Assembly (NCBI RefSeq): GCF_027579695.1
Contig: NC_083577.1
Location: forward strand, 29,669,698 to 29,733,697
Reading direction: 5' to 3'
Source of the DNA: Neoarius graeffei
Taxonomy: Eukaryota > Chordata > Actinopteri > Siluriformes > Ariidae
Length of the DNA: 64,000 nucleotides
The translations under genes were made by a program, and so were the position numbers. Every line of letters begins with the position of its first letter. Position 1 is the first letter of the stretch. Below, piece after piece: positions 20,295-30,429 of the stretch. The notes under the pieces are model-generated. The model saw nothing but the letters and a program-made list of their open reading frames with translations, searched no databases and was not told the DNA's origin.

Positions 20295-21483
20295 ATGAAA
20301 AATATCCCCACAGCATGATGCTGCCACCACCATGCTTCACTGTAGGATTGGTGTTCTCAGGGTGTTTGGTTTGAGCCACACATGGCATTTCTCATGATGG
20401 CCAAAAAGATAAATTTTAGTCTCCTTTGACCAGAGAATCTTCTTCCATGTGTCTGGGGAGTCTGTCACATGCTGTTGGGCAAACTCCAAACGTGTTTTCT
20501 TAAGCAATGACTTTTTCTGGCCACTCTTCCATAAAGCCCCGCTCTGTGGAGTGTACAGCTTAAAGTGGGCCTATGGACAGATATTCCCATCTCCGCTGTG
20601 GATCTTTGCAGCTCCTTCAGTGTTATTTTTGGTGTCTTCGTTGCATCTCTGATTAATGCCCTCCTTGCCCGGTCTGTGAGTTTTGGTGGGTGGTCTTCTC
20701 TTGTCAGGTTTGTAATGGTGACATATTCTTTCCATTTTGCTATAATGGATTTAATGGTGCTCCGTGGGATATTTGAAGTTTAGGATATTTTTTATGACCC
20801 AACCCTGATCCATACTTCTCCACAACTTTGCCTCTGACCTGTTTGGAGGCTCCTTGGTTTTCATGTTGCTTGCTTAGTAGTGTTGCAGAGTCAGGGTCCT
20901 TCCAGAACAGGTTGATTTATACAGACATCATGTGACAGATCATGTGACACTTTGATTGCACACAGGTGGATCTTAATCAACTAATTATGTGACTTATGAA
21001 GTGAATTGGTTGGACCGGCTCTTATTTAGGGGTTTCATACAAATGGGGTGAATACCTATGCACACTCCAGATTTCTGTTTTTTCATCTTAATTAGTGTTT
21101 GTGTCACAATAAAACAACAATGTTCACTTTTAAAGTGGGAGGCATACTGTGTAAATCAAATGGTGCAAACCCCTCAAAAATCCATTTTACTTCCAGCTTG
21201 TAATGCGACAAAACAGTACAAACACCAAGGGGGATGAATACTTTTGCAAGACAATGTAGACGTGCCTTTTCATACTAAGAAATTTGGGAAATTTAAATTT
21301 TTCATGTTTCCATGGAAACAATTTCAGACTGTCTTTGGGGTACGTTTTGTTTCCGGAGCAGAACTTGAAAACTATGAGTGGTATGGTCTTGAAAGTTGGT
21401 ATATGTGTTGACTAAGTCATGTATATGTGCCTTTTGATTCTAAGAACTGTGAGAAATTTTAATTTTTAGCTCACCTGTACCAA

Positions 21484-21486
<3 letters not shown>

Positions 21487-21526
<40 letters not shown>
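21487..21526 (+). repeat. (GT)20 tract just before the B30.2 acceptor of unit 1
   Basis: An uninterrupted GT run ends 6 bp before ag at 21531-21532. Unit 3 has (GT)16 in the same place, and unit 2 has a shortened, interrupted version. Confidence 0.9.
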
Positions 21527-21532
<6 letters not shown>

Positions 21533-22077
21533 CACCTGTAACTCTGGACCCCAACACTGCTTATCCTGGACTCATTGTATCTGATGATCTGAAAAGTGTG
21601 AGATGCAGTGGTGAGAAACAGAAACTTCCTGGTAATCCAGAAAGATTTGATAAATATCGGTGTATCCTGGGATCTGAGGGCTTTAACTCAGGGACACACT
21701 GCTGGGATGTGGAACTTGGAGACTGTACACAGTGGAGTGTGGGTGTGATGACAGAATCTGCTCAGAGGAAGGGGGATATCACCTCCAGAAGTGGAATCTG
21801 GCGTGTGGGGTATTATGATGGTACATATTTTGCAGTTTCTACACCACATCCATTCACTCACCTCTCAGTAGCACAGAAACTCCAGAGGATCAGAGTGAAG
21901 CTGGACTGGGACAGAGGAAAACTGTCATTCTCCGACCCTCTCACTAACACACACTTATATGCTTTCACACACACATTTACTGATAAATTACTGCCAATCC
22001 TGCATGTTAATCATAAAGAATCTCCTCTAAAGATCCTTCCATTTCAGTGCTCTGTAAGAGTGAACCAGATCAGTTAG
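21533..22077 (+). CDS. TRIM unit 1 B30.2 (PRY/SPRY) exon
   Basis: 545 bp, open from acceptor to TAG at 22075. PRY begins with TPVTLDPNTAYPGLI-type residues once the phase-1 base of the linker exon is added. SPRY contains SEGFNSGTHCWDVELGDC, the conserved SGIWRVGYYDGTYFA and LSFSDPLTNTHLYAFTHT. It ends CSVRVNQIS, as does unit 3. B30.2 is the substrate-recognition domain. Confidence 0.9.
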
Positions 22078-22549
22078 AGCTCATATTGTTTTCTTCCAGT
22101 TCATTCATAAAATTCTGCAGATTAAAAGATTAGTGTTCTTTGTGTCAGTCTCCCCCCCCCCCCCTTTTGAAACCCTGAAGCACACACTGTGATTTTTTTT
22201 AAGTGAATCAACTCAAAATATTGACAGAATATCTTAATGAATTAACTCAAATAATAAGATATCTTAAAATATATTATTATGATAGATTTTGAAAGCACAA
22301 GGAAGTCAAAATAATAAGTGAAATAATGACACACTGTCTTGAAATAACAAGGTATTAACTCAGAATCATGACTTAGCATTTAATTAAAATCACAAGACTA
22401 TTTAAATGCAGAATGAGCTGAAAATATTTTTTATTTTGATGTTTTAAAAAAGTAAATAAACTGAGAATTTGTTTCTCAGTTTATTCTCAGTAAATATGTC
22501 TTTACTCTATTTGTACTTGTTTGCATTTGCTGTTAATCTTGGATGAAGT

Positions 22550-22551
<2 letters not shown>
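22078..22551 (+). other. 3' flank of TRIM unit 1
   Basis: AT-rich, with no genes. It matches the 3' flank of unit 3 (38758-39200), for example actgcagattaaaagatta and ggtattaactca, so it belongs to the duplicated TRIM segment. A poly-C run lies at 22153-22164. Confidence 0.75.

Positions 22552-22636
<85 letters not shown>
22552..22636 (+). repeat. (GT)n microsatellite
   Basis: About 42 GT units. The cysteine/valine open frame over it is a repeat artefact. Confidence 0.95.
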
Positions 22637-22638
<2 letters not shown>

Positions 22639-22909
22639 AAACTGTGCAGTGGAGGAGAATTCAAGCTCTAAGTTTCCCTCCACCAGCAGTTTGTGGTTTT
22701 GTAAAGATCAGATGGATTTGTATGTTAATGCTGCATTAGGTGATGATTCACAAGTTCAAATCAATTCTGAGTGAAATAAATTTATTTTGTTCATTCTGAT
22801 ATTAAACATTGTTAATCTGCATAATGGGACAATTAAAATATGCACAAATAAATATATCTGTAATCTGTGTAATGTTTTTATTAACAGTTAAAATGTTCAT
22901 GATGTGCAC
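22637..22909. other. No recognised feature
   Basis: AT-rich sequence with no ORF or repeat boundary that I can support; possibly more TRIM 3' flank. Confidence 0.4.
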
Positions 22910-24065
22910 CAGGGCCGGCTCTAGGTCTTTGGCTGCCCTAGGCGAGATTGAGTTTTGGCGCCCCCCCCCAAGAAAAAAAACCCTCTAATAACATCTAAAT
23001 AACACTTTAATCTAATCACTCTTTTCTATTACTATTAAACAATGTATGGTGCATGGACAATAAACAAGAAGTAATTTTTATCTTTTTCATTATTGTTATT
23101 ATTATCTATTCACAAAGTGTCACAAAGTAAAATGACCACACAAATTCAATACATATCTCCATATAATGGGCAAAAACTCTTCTGCACCCTGTTCAAAGTG
23201 TAGTGCATGGACAATAAACAAGAAATTATTTTTAGTTTCTTTTTTGCTCTTAAAAGTTAAGTCATCTCTGAAGAATTAACAAATTAAATGAATAAAAAAT
23301 TCTACAATTCTAAATTGTGCAAACTTAAGCACCCTGTTAGGACATCAATGGGCTGTATTTTCAAACAAAAGTGCTATTATGGGTACTTTGTTATTGAAGT
23401 CTATTGCTGTTTGCATCTAGTTAGCTAGGCAGACATTGATTCAGGCGTCTAAAATATTAATTTGCCACTATAATGGTTGATATGAGAGATTAGATCAGAC
23501 TTACCTCTATACTTGGCTCTATTTGTTTCTTCCTGTAGCCTTCGTTTGCGCCCTTGCGCACCCGAGAGTTTGGATTTCTTTATTTAAGCACTTGTAGTCT
23601 GGGCTACTTTTTGCAGTGAATAGCCATTCTCATTCCCCGATGAACACCGCTCCCCCTGCCCCCCTTATAACCTATCATTGTGCATTTTTAGTAGGCATAA
23701 GGAAATCACCGACCACTACTGCGTAGGCTACACTTGTTTTTCAACCTTTTTGAGCCAGGGCGCACTTTTTTCAATGAAAAAATCTCAAGGCATATCACCA
23801 ATAGAAAATGTTGACTGAAACTAAAACGCTGTTGCCAATATTTACAATATACAGTCATTCTATAATTTTCCACGGTACACTTGGTGATCTCTCATGGCAC
23901 ACTAGTGTTCCGCGGTACTAGAGTTCGGCAGCACAGTGGTTGAAAACACTGTACACCACTGATGCACTTGGTAACATCTCCATTCAATAACTCCATCCCT
24001 CCTTTTTGGTGGGGTTTTGGTCGCCCTTGGCGCCCCTGGGCACACTTTGCGCTCTAGGCAATTGG
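22910..24065. repeat. Interspersed non-coding repeat, probably a non-autonomous DNA element
   Basis: Begins agggccggctctaggtcttt-like and ends with tggcgcccctgggcacactt then gctctaggcaattggcc. Terminal and subterminal 'ctaggc/gccctaggc' words appear at both ends in inverted sense, a pattern common in fish and vertebrate repeats. A smaller element with ends tgtttttcaacc/ggttgaaaaca sits at about 23732-23951. No coding is seen. The class is not certain. Confidence 0.45.
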
Positions 24066-24493
24066 CCAAAACAGAGAATAGCTGCAGATGCGCACTTGCG
24101 CGCCCGAAGACACACAGGGTGCATTTCATGATAATAACCAGCTTACTGTACATTATCGCTCACTCATTTACATGAACATAATGATCTTTGGCCTAAACCA
24201 GGGATGGGCAACTTCCATGATAAAGAGGGCCAATTTTTTTCACCACTATCATCGGAGGGCCACATGACCACACAATTCAAATAATTGGATATGAAAGAAG
24301 CTACAATATGATTCTCAATAAGAACACATTTTATATGTATTTATATCTGTATGTTTATTGCACCAACATACAACTATTTTCTGCATAGAAATGCATTTTA
24401 ACATGTCCTTGATAAGCAACAAAGACAAAACATTTGCTTAAAAAAAACAAAGTGCAAAAAGTCCAGTGCAGGGGCATTAGAAGCATTTGTAAT

Positions 24494-24524
<31 letters not shown>

Positions 24525-24533
24525 GCACACACT

Positions 24534-24546
24534 GGCAGGGGGTCCT
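24534..24546. repeat. 13-bp target duplication (left) of SINE
   Basis: ggcagggggtcct, repeated at 24925-24937. Confidence 0.88.
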
Positions 24547-24924
24547 CACACATCACATCACATTATCTCTAGCCGCTTTATCCTTCTACAGGGTCGCAGG
24601 CAAGCTGGAGCCTATCCCAGCTGACTACGGGCGAAAGGCGGGGTACACCCTGGACAAGTCGCCAGGTCATCACAGGGCTGACACATAGACACAGACAACC
24701 ATTCACACTCACATTCACACCTACGGTCAATTTAGAGTCACCAGTTAACCTAACCTGCATGTCTTTGGACTGTGGGGGAAACCGGAGCACCCGGAGGAAA
24801 CCCACGCGGACACGGGGAGAACATGCAAACTCCGCACAGAAAGGCCCTCGCCGGCCCCGGGGCTCGAACCCAGGACCTTCTTGCTGTGAGGCGACAGCGC
24901 TAACCACTACACCACCGTGCCGCC
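24547..24924 (-). mobile_element. tRNA-derived SINE (Mermaid-like), minus orientation
   Basis: The minus strand begins with a tRNA-like head (ggcggcacggtggtgtagtgg, B box gggttcgagccc near 24860), then a conserved body (gtttgcatgttctccccgtg). It ends in a body/LINE-like tail near a (tgatg)n repeat at 24547-24565. A 13-bp duplication flanks it. Related copies are at 52915-53057 and 63450-63740. The family name is inferred from recall of fish SINEs. Confidence 0.88.
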
Positions 24925-25289
24925 GGCAGGGGGTCCTGCCCCAGAAAATTTTTAATTAATTAGATGCCATTTCCTGCATTCTGGTGTATTTTTAACAGGT
25001 TATTAAACACCTAATTTTGCCTACAAAAGTCACTTAATTCAATGACTATTTTAGAGACTCAACAATAAGTCCTCATTCAACTAGTCCACATATTCATCAG
25101 CCTGTTTTTAAACCCACTGCTCTGCCTAAGATAATGAGATGAATGTGACAATTTATCACCAGCAATGACTTTATGGGTGCATTTTACTTTTTATTTTGTG
25201 CTTCCTTTTTTATTTAGTTTTAAATGTAACACAACATGCCACTGTGCCAAGCAATAGTGACACTCAACTGTATGTTTAAAAATAAGAAT

Positions 25290-25580
25290 ATTCATAATTT
25301 CACACAATGAACAGGCATGACATGGCATCATGCAAACTTCATAACAAAAAATCACACTGTGTCAAGCAACTGTGACACATAAAAAATAACTTCACACAAT
25401 GAACAGGTGCAATTTTGTTCACCACCAACAGTGACTTTACTGGGTGCGTTTTACTTTTTTCCGATTTAGTGATACTCATAACAAAAATGACATGGCATCA
25501 TGCAGTCTTCTTAACACAAAATCACACTGTGTCAAGCAACGACACATAAAAGAGAACTTCACACAATGAGCAAGTGCAGT
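25290..25580. repeat. Direct repeat pair inside the hAT-like region
   Basis: A block with catgacatggcatcatgca, aatcacactgtgtcaagcaa and acttcacacaatga occurs at about 25315-25405 and again at 25486-25575. Weaker related words lie at 25225-25270. No coding. Confidence 0.7.
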
Positions 25581-26468
25581 TTTGTCAACCTACATGCAAT
25601 GGTGGTACTACGGTAACATTTACAGATCAGTATAACAAATAGATTTATAGATATAACTCCTTCTTACATTGGTGCCACCACAATTTCTACCACTTCATAA
25701 CTTTTATCCCCCTTTCCTTCACAATCCACCTGGAATAACATCCATCTCTCTCCATCGCTTTCCTTTCTACTATTCCTTCCCATACACTGACTTCCCATGT
25801 TACTTTCCAGAAAACTAGCAAAGACCAGACAAAACAAGTTCTTCAAATCACAACAGGGAATCAGTAAATATCATCAGAGCAGACTTGACCTCATTCTTGG
25901 CATTACAGTAAGGCAGGCCTACTGGGTTTGAATTAAATGATAGCTAACATTAAGCTAGCTGATACATCTCCTAACATTGACTAGCCAGCTAACTGCACTA
26001 ACATTTCCACTGGGACAAAAAACCCTGTCCTGTGGGGAAATTCTGACTTTGCTTTGTAAAGAATGCCCTTATGTCCATTGTGTCTGGGGAGGAGCAAATA
26101 CTGCAAACAATTCATCATCAACCAAGAATACCCCATTAGGCTAAGCTTATTTCATTGTTTAGTTGAACATTAATTTAACGTGGCCTAGGGTTAATTTTGA
26201 GAGCAGATAACAAAAGAATAAGGTTTCAGCAAAAGCTAGACATTGTGAGGTGGCAATGTGGCTGACGTCACCTCCTCCACTCTCGAGCAGCTGCACCAAC
26301 ATGTCTCTGGTCGCACTGAGATTCGCTTACGCGCGGTGAGTTGTTGTAGGGAACGCCCGGAAAACCCGGAGTGGATTTTCAGTGGTCTGTGTATTCTCTT
26401 ATCGATCAAGTGGAATGGATTCTTTCACGAAGCAATAGAAACGGCGCTGGGTGAACTCATATTTTATG

Positions 26469-27187
26469 TTAAGTGGGGGGGTCCAAACAAAGAGTTATGA
26501 AATGTGAGGGGGACACGTCCCCTTCACATTCAATGGTGGTGACGCCCATGACCTCAACTGTGTGTTTCTGTACTGTTTTTGAGTCTTTGTTGATGTCCCT
26601 GGGAGGTTCAGTTTGTACCCAAACAGAGTTCGTATCAGTGTTGTTAACTCCTTTCAGTGCAGCTACAGAGCGCTTATCAGAGAGTGTACCCAAGGTCGGC
26701 ATGGAATGGTGGACAGAGTATTGATAATGGTCTGCCAAGACTTTGGCACCAGTCCAGCTGAGTTCTGTGCTATTTGGGCTGAAAAAGGCTTTGCGTTTCC
26801 AGAAAAGGTTGAAGTTGTCAATAAAATTAATGCCAGAGGAAAAACATGTCTTTGCAAGCCAGGTGTTGAGACTGAGCAGTCGAGAAAACCCGTAATTGCC
26901 GATCACAGATCCTGGTAACGGACCACTGATAAAAAAAGACATTCCAAGTCCGTTTAGGGCAGAAAAAAGGTATTTGAAAGATTTCCTCACAGTGAGCTGT
27001 TCCCTGAAAACATAATTTGCTCCAACATGCACAATAATGTGTTTAATTGATTTGTAGTTTGACAGCATTTTTGAAATGTTGTCTGTAGTCTCTGAGATGG
27101 AAGTGTGAGGAAAACAGCACACAACCATGGACTCTCCTCCAATATTTTCCACAGTGAAATCACCCACAACAAGGGTTGTAGGATTAA
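26469..27187 (-). pseudogene. LINE ORF1 3' part with SGNH-esterase-like domain
   Basis: The minus-strand frame 27167-26469 contains MVVCCFPHTSISETTD, IKHIIVHVGANYVFREQ (the GxND block, here N-Y), GMSFFISGPLPGS, LNTWLAKTCFSSGINF and LSWTGAKVLADHY. This looks like the esterase/SGNH-type ORF1 of CR1/L2-family LINEs. The usual catalytic GDS region reads GDF here and the ND aspartate is tyrosine, so activity is unlikely. The last ~25 residues before the stop look unrelated, suggesting a junction near 26535. ORF2 is absent. The N-terminal half lies across the Harbinger insertion. Confidence 0.72.
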
Positions 27188-27190
27188 CAG
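27188..27190. repeat. 3-bp target duplication (cag), left of Harbinger
   Basis: Paired with 29749-29751. Three-base CWG-type duplications are known for vertebrate Harbinger elements. Confidence 0.75.
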
Positions 27191-27489
27191 GGCCCTGTAC
27201 TACGAAGCGGGTTTTCTGGCTTACCAGGGTAACTTCGAGAGTAACTTGATCACGTGCAGCGTAACTTCCCGATTAACCCATACTACGAAAGTTGGCTATG
27301 TTCAAACCAAGGTATGCTGCCATGGCAATTTACGCTGCATCTCAAACCTGCTCGTCTCAGGTTATGTTCTTGGTTAACCCGAGGTTTCCGATTAACCACA
27401 CCCTTTTTAAACACCACCTCTCCACCGACATTTCCTCTAGAGACAATGCCAGCGTACCTGGATGACCCGTGCGATATCGGAGCGCAGAT

Positions 27490-28440
27490 TAGAGATGGGA
27501 TTTATGGCTCTTTGGTGGGATCCGCATCTTTGTGATCCGTTCTTTGAAAAGAGCCGTTCAAAAGACTGGCTCATTTGGCTCTTTTTAAATATTTATTCAG
27601 TTTTAAGAAGACAGTGTCTAAAGAAGCCAGATCCCTCTGCTTAGACAGTGACATCAATATTTCTGGACATACCTTTTATATAAAGCAACCTAGACTTACA
27701 TTATTGTAACCCCTAAACGCTCATAAATAACCATTAAAAAACAATGAGGGCTTCAATGAATGTCCATGCAGAACGGCTTTTCTGTAAAAAAAAAAAAAAA
27801 GAACCCACTCAAGAACATAGTTATCAAGAACGCAAGAATATTTTATAGAAAAACACTTGTTTTACAAAAATATTTAAGTCTGAGATACAAAATAGATACA
27901 ACTACAATAAATATAACACAAGAACTAGTTATCACACAAGAACATTTTAATAGAAAAAAACAAACTTTCTATATTAAAAATATTGAAATTGTAACAAAAA
28001 TAGATACAACTAAACAGTCAGATAAATAGATAAAGTTATAACAAGAACACAAGATTATTTTAATAGGAAAAAACAAACTATTAATGCAAAAAATATATTA
28101 TTAGAAAAATAGATACAACTAGACAAACAGATAAATAAATAAAATACACAAAAATAGAACAAACAAAATGACGATAGAATAAATTAAATGAACGTCCGTG
28201 CAAAGTAGTTTTCCCACAATATTATCATTAATATCACACAACAACATTATAAACTATATACAAAACAATTTGAACTATTAGGCAAACAGATACAACTTGA
28301 ATAAATAAAAGGCAAATGAATGCTTGCTTGCACGCGCACACACACACCATTATGAATGATGTTTTTATACTTCATTTTCACCTGTTGCCAGGTGCGTTTG
28401 GCACTGCTGTTGCCTCTGAAATGTTCACAGGACATACACC
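27490..28440. repeat. AT-rich filler with ~110-bp imperfect tandem units inside Harbinger
   Basis: A word group of 'gatccgcatctttgtgatcc' and 'gaaaagagccgttc' (27515-27560) resembles the ends of another short DNA repeat. From 27780 to 28200 imperfect units containing aatagatacaacta and ttttaatagaaaaaaacaaa recur about three times. No gene. Confidence 0.55.
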
Positions 28441-28444
28441 AACT

Positions 28445-29132
28445 TAGGCTACGTTTACATTAGACCGTATCTGTCTCGTTTTCTTCGCGGATGCACTGTC
28501 CGTTTACATTAAACCGCCTGGAAACGGGAATCCGCCAGCGTCCACGTATTCAATCTAGATCGTGTCAGCTCCGGTGCTGTGTAAACATTCAGAATACACG
28601 GATACGCTGTGCTGAGCTCTAGCTGGCGTCTCATTGGACAACGTCACTGTGACATCCACCTTCCTGCTGGCGTTGGTCATGTGACGCGACTGCTGAAAAA
28701 CGGCGCGGACTTCCGCCTTGTATCACCTTTCATTAAAGAGTATAAAAGTATGAAAATACTGCAAATACTGATGCAAATACTGCCCATTGTGTAGTTATGA
28801 TTGTCTTTAGGCTTGCCATCCTTCCACTTGCAAGTAGTAAGTGATATGCGCTTGGGATCACACACACAGCGGCTCAGTCCCGAATCGTGGCTTGTGCACT
28901 TCACTCGCGCGCTCTGTGAGCTGTGCAGGGCCGGAGTGCGCACCCTCCAGAGGGCACTCGCTGTTCAGGGCGGAGTGATTTGGAGCGCAGGATGCCTGCT
29001 GAGCCGAGCGTATCCGTGCATTGCCGTTGCTATGTGCACGCAAATCGTGTATTGGTGTTGCTGTGTGCACACTAATCGTTTTAAAAACGTTAATCGGATG
29101 ATCCGCTGATACGGTCTAATGTAAACATGGGC
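28445..29132. mobile_element. MITE with gtttacattagaccgtatc ends, nested in Harbinger
   Basis: The left end (taggctacgtttacattaga) and right end (gatacggtctaatgtaaaca) are inverted copies sharing gtttacattagaccgtatc. About 690 bp, with no coding capacity. Similar end words occur near 39671-39800. The superfamily is not determinable from what I see. Confidence 0.75.
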
Positions 29133-29328
29133 TTTGTCAAAGGGACTGAACAGTCAGTCATCCTAATTCATGTGACTCTGTGCACATATCAGCTTAAGTA
29201 GGCTACTCCATGAATTTACCATACCAAATTTTATTCAGGATTTTTCGGACATTAAACAAGCTATATATGACTGGGGCCACGTCGAAGGACCATTTTCTGT
29301 GACTTGTGATTGATCATGAAGCTTTCTC

Positions 29329-29532
29329 TCATCCTATACTTCTGTTCTGGAACATGTAGAAGGGAGAATGTACTTGCGCATTTACCCGATCGGCAATTCG
29401 TTGCCAACATGCTTGCCGCTCCTTATTGGCAGCCGCTGTGTTAGATTTTGCTCTTAATGTTGTTTTGAACTCCTCGTAGCTTTGCATTATGACAGAGCAT
29501 TCTTCCTCCGTGAAGTATGGCGACCGTGCCAT
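29329..29532 (-). CDS. Myb/SANT-like DNA-binding protein fragment of Harbinger
   Basis: Starts MARSPYFTEEECSVIMQSYE and continues with TAAANKERQACWQRIADRVN, a Myb/SANT-like (NAIF1-type) helix set with conserved tryptophan. PIF/Harbinger elements encode such a protein beside the transposase; it helps bring the transposase to DNA and into the nucleus. Only the N-terminal 60-odd residues are coherent. It sits about 220 bp inside the right end. Confidence 0.7.
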   Translation of the reverse strand: MARSPYFTEEECSVIMQSYEEFKTTLRAKSNTAAANKERQACWQRIADRVNAQVHSPFYMFQNRSIG

Positions 29533-29748
29533 TGTGAACAGTGGTGATTTGCGCTGATAACCTCCCCTTTAATGTGAACGCGCATTAACCCTGATTAGGT
29601 TAACACAGGTTCAACAAATCAACTTCATAACTAGCGTCGTAGTACCGTTTAACCCCAAACAAGATAACCAGGTTTTGTCAACCCCGGTTTAGCGGGGGAA
29701 CCCTGGGTTACTTCCGAGTAGGTTAACCTCCGTTCGTAGTACAGGGCC

Positions 29749-29751
29749 CAG
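29749..29751. repeat. 3-bp target duplication (cag), right of Harbinger
   Basis: Partner of 27188-27190. Confidence 0.75.
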
Positions 29752-30211
29752 GTGTTGGCAGCTGCTTTCTACCTCTACTGCGAGCTTTATTTTTGTTATT
29801 CAAATTCTGCCACTTTCTAGGAACTACTGGTTCCATGTCTGTAAGGCACTGAAATCTGTTCTGGAGTGTAATGGGCTGTGTATGTCTGTAGTTTTCAGCC
29901 CGGTGGTATTCATAGACTGTAGGTCTGACGGCATCAGACCGCAATGGAGTTGAAGTTAATGCCCTTTTGTTTTTGGGTCTAGCACCTTGTCTTTTCCAGC
30001 AATCAGTACTCACATTTTGCTTTGTGAAGTCAACCGATTCATCCAAATTCCCATCATTCAGATGCTGAACATTCCCCGCATTCCCCTTTGCGGTATCGGC
30101 TGCTGGACTCCCTTCAATCCTTAATAGACGGGCATCAATCATAGATTCCAGGCTAGAAATTCTTTTTTCAAGCTCAGTCCATTTGTTACTAGAGTTCCTT
30201 GGTTTCCCCAT
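29752..30211 (-). pseudogene. LINE ORF1 5' part
   Basis: Begins MGKPRNSSNKWTELEKRISS, with a short coiled coil (SLESMIDARLLRIEG), then a long low-complexity linker ending at the Harbinger target (KQLPTP). Its partner is 26469-27187. The Met at 30211 is the first in frame. The combination of leucine-rich start, linker and SGNH domain fits the ORF1 of CR1/L2-type LINEs. Confidence 0.7.
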
Positions 30212-30429
30212 TTTACAATAATCCAGTCTTCTGTGTCAGTTGCTTTGTCTAACTTCTAGGTTATCTTGTATAAATGGGAGAAAACATCTGTCCTTCCTTG
30301 CTAAACTTGTTGAATGTAAGTAAAAAGAAAGCAAATAAGAAAAAATAGAGAAATAGTGAAAAAAAGCGGAAAAGAGGAGTTCAAGCAGGAGCAAAGCAAA
30401 AAGCGTCCTACTCGCTTGAGTAGGAGGAC
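30212..30429 (-). other. Probable 5' UTR of the LINE
   Basis: A-rich non-coding sequence between the ORF1 start and the minisatellite. No motif that I can name. Confidence 0.4.

Larger units (their letters stand above)
15895..20866 (-). pseudogene. Tc1 transposase, split and decayed
   Basis: The minus-strand start near 20866 gives a helix-turn-helix leader MKTKEPPNRSEAKL. DDE-domain remnants include [20 protein letters not shown] just right of the hAT (about 20340-20280). The C-terminal VETYPKRLAAVIAAKGGSIK lies near 15960-15900. Multiple stops and frameshifts plus the hAT insertion make it non-functional. It would have been a cut-and-paste DDE transposase. Confidence 0.85.
15683..21256 (-). 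mobile_element. Tc1-like transposon in TRIM intron, itself split by a hAT element
   Basis: Ends are inverted repeats (cagtgtcttgcaaaagtatt on the left, aatacttttgcaagacaatg on the right) flanked by TA. Without the hAT (16315-20286) and its 8-bp duplication the element is about 1.6 kb, the normal Tc1 size. The transposase reads on the minus strand and is decayed. Confidence 0.93.
14920..22077 (+). pseudogene. TRIM-B30.2 unit 1: 3' exons only, last intron loaded with transposons
   Basis: Exon remnants: the end of the coiled-coil exon (about 14940-14967), a 23-bp exon (15091-15113), a 119-bp linker exon (15200-15318) and the B30.2 exon (21533-22077). All have AG/GT borders matching unit 4. The B30.2 frame is fully open with PRY (LDPNTAYPGLIVSDDLKS), GTHCWDVELGDCTQW and LSFSDPLTNTHLYAF. 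RING and B-box exons are missing, with gypsy D and hAT debris lying upstream. TRIM proteins of this type are RING ubiquitin ligases that use B30.2 to bind targets, often in antiviral defence. This unit cannot make a full TRIM protein. Confidence 0.85.
24202..26468. mobile_element. Non-autonomous hAT-like repeat, left end recognisable
   Basis: The start cagggatgggcaacttc, followed by gagggccaattttt and gagggccacatgacc, is the typical end of hAT/Charlie-like non-autonomous elements. A SINE (24547-24924) is inserted. I cannot identify a matching right terminus, so the end given is only where a LINE fragment begins. Interior 24930-26460 has no genes; see the internal repeats at 25290-25580. Confidence 0.4.
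27191..29748. mobile_element. PIF/Harbinger transposon inside LINE ORF1
   Basis: Perfect 16-bp inverted ends (ggccctgtactacgaa and its complement), cag duplications, and a Myb/SANT-like accessory ORF (29329-29532) support PIF/Harbinger. No transposase gene remains; the interior is filled by AT-rich repeats and a further MITE. LINE ORF1 coding continues on either side, so the element landed after the LINE. Confidence 0.88.

Noticed and set aside
22552-22774. Cys/Val-rich open frame
   Set aside because: (GT)n translation running into non-coding sequence.
24759-24959. Open frames over 24578-24959 on both strands
   Set aside because: They read through a SINE; the same peptides appear at 52.9 and 63.5 kb.
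28609-29109. Open frames inside the MITE at 28445-29132
   Set aside because: No family resemblance; CpG-rich MITE interior.
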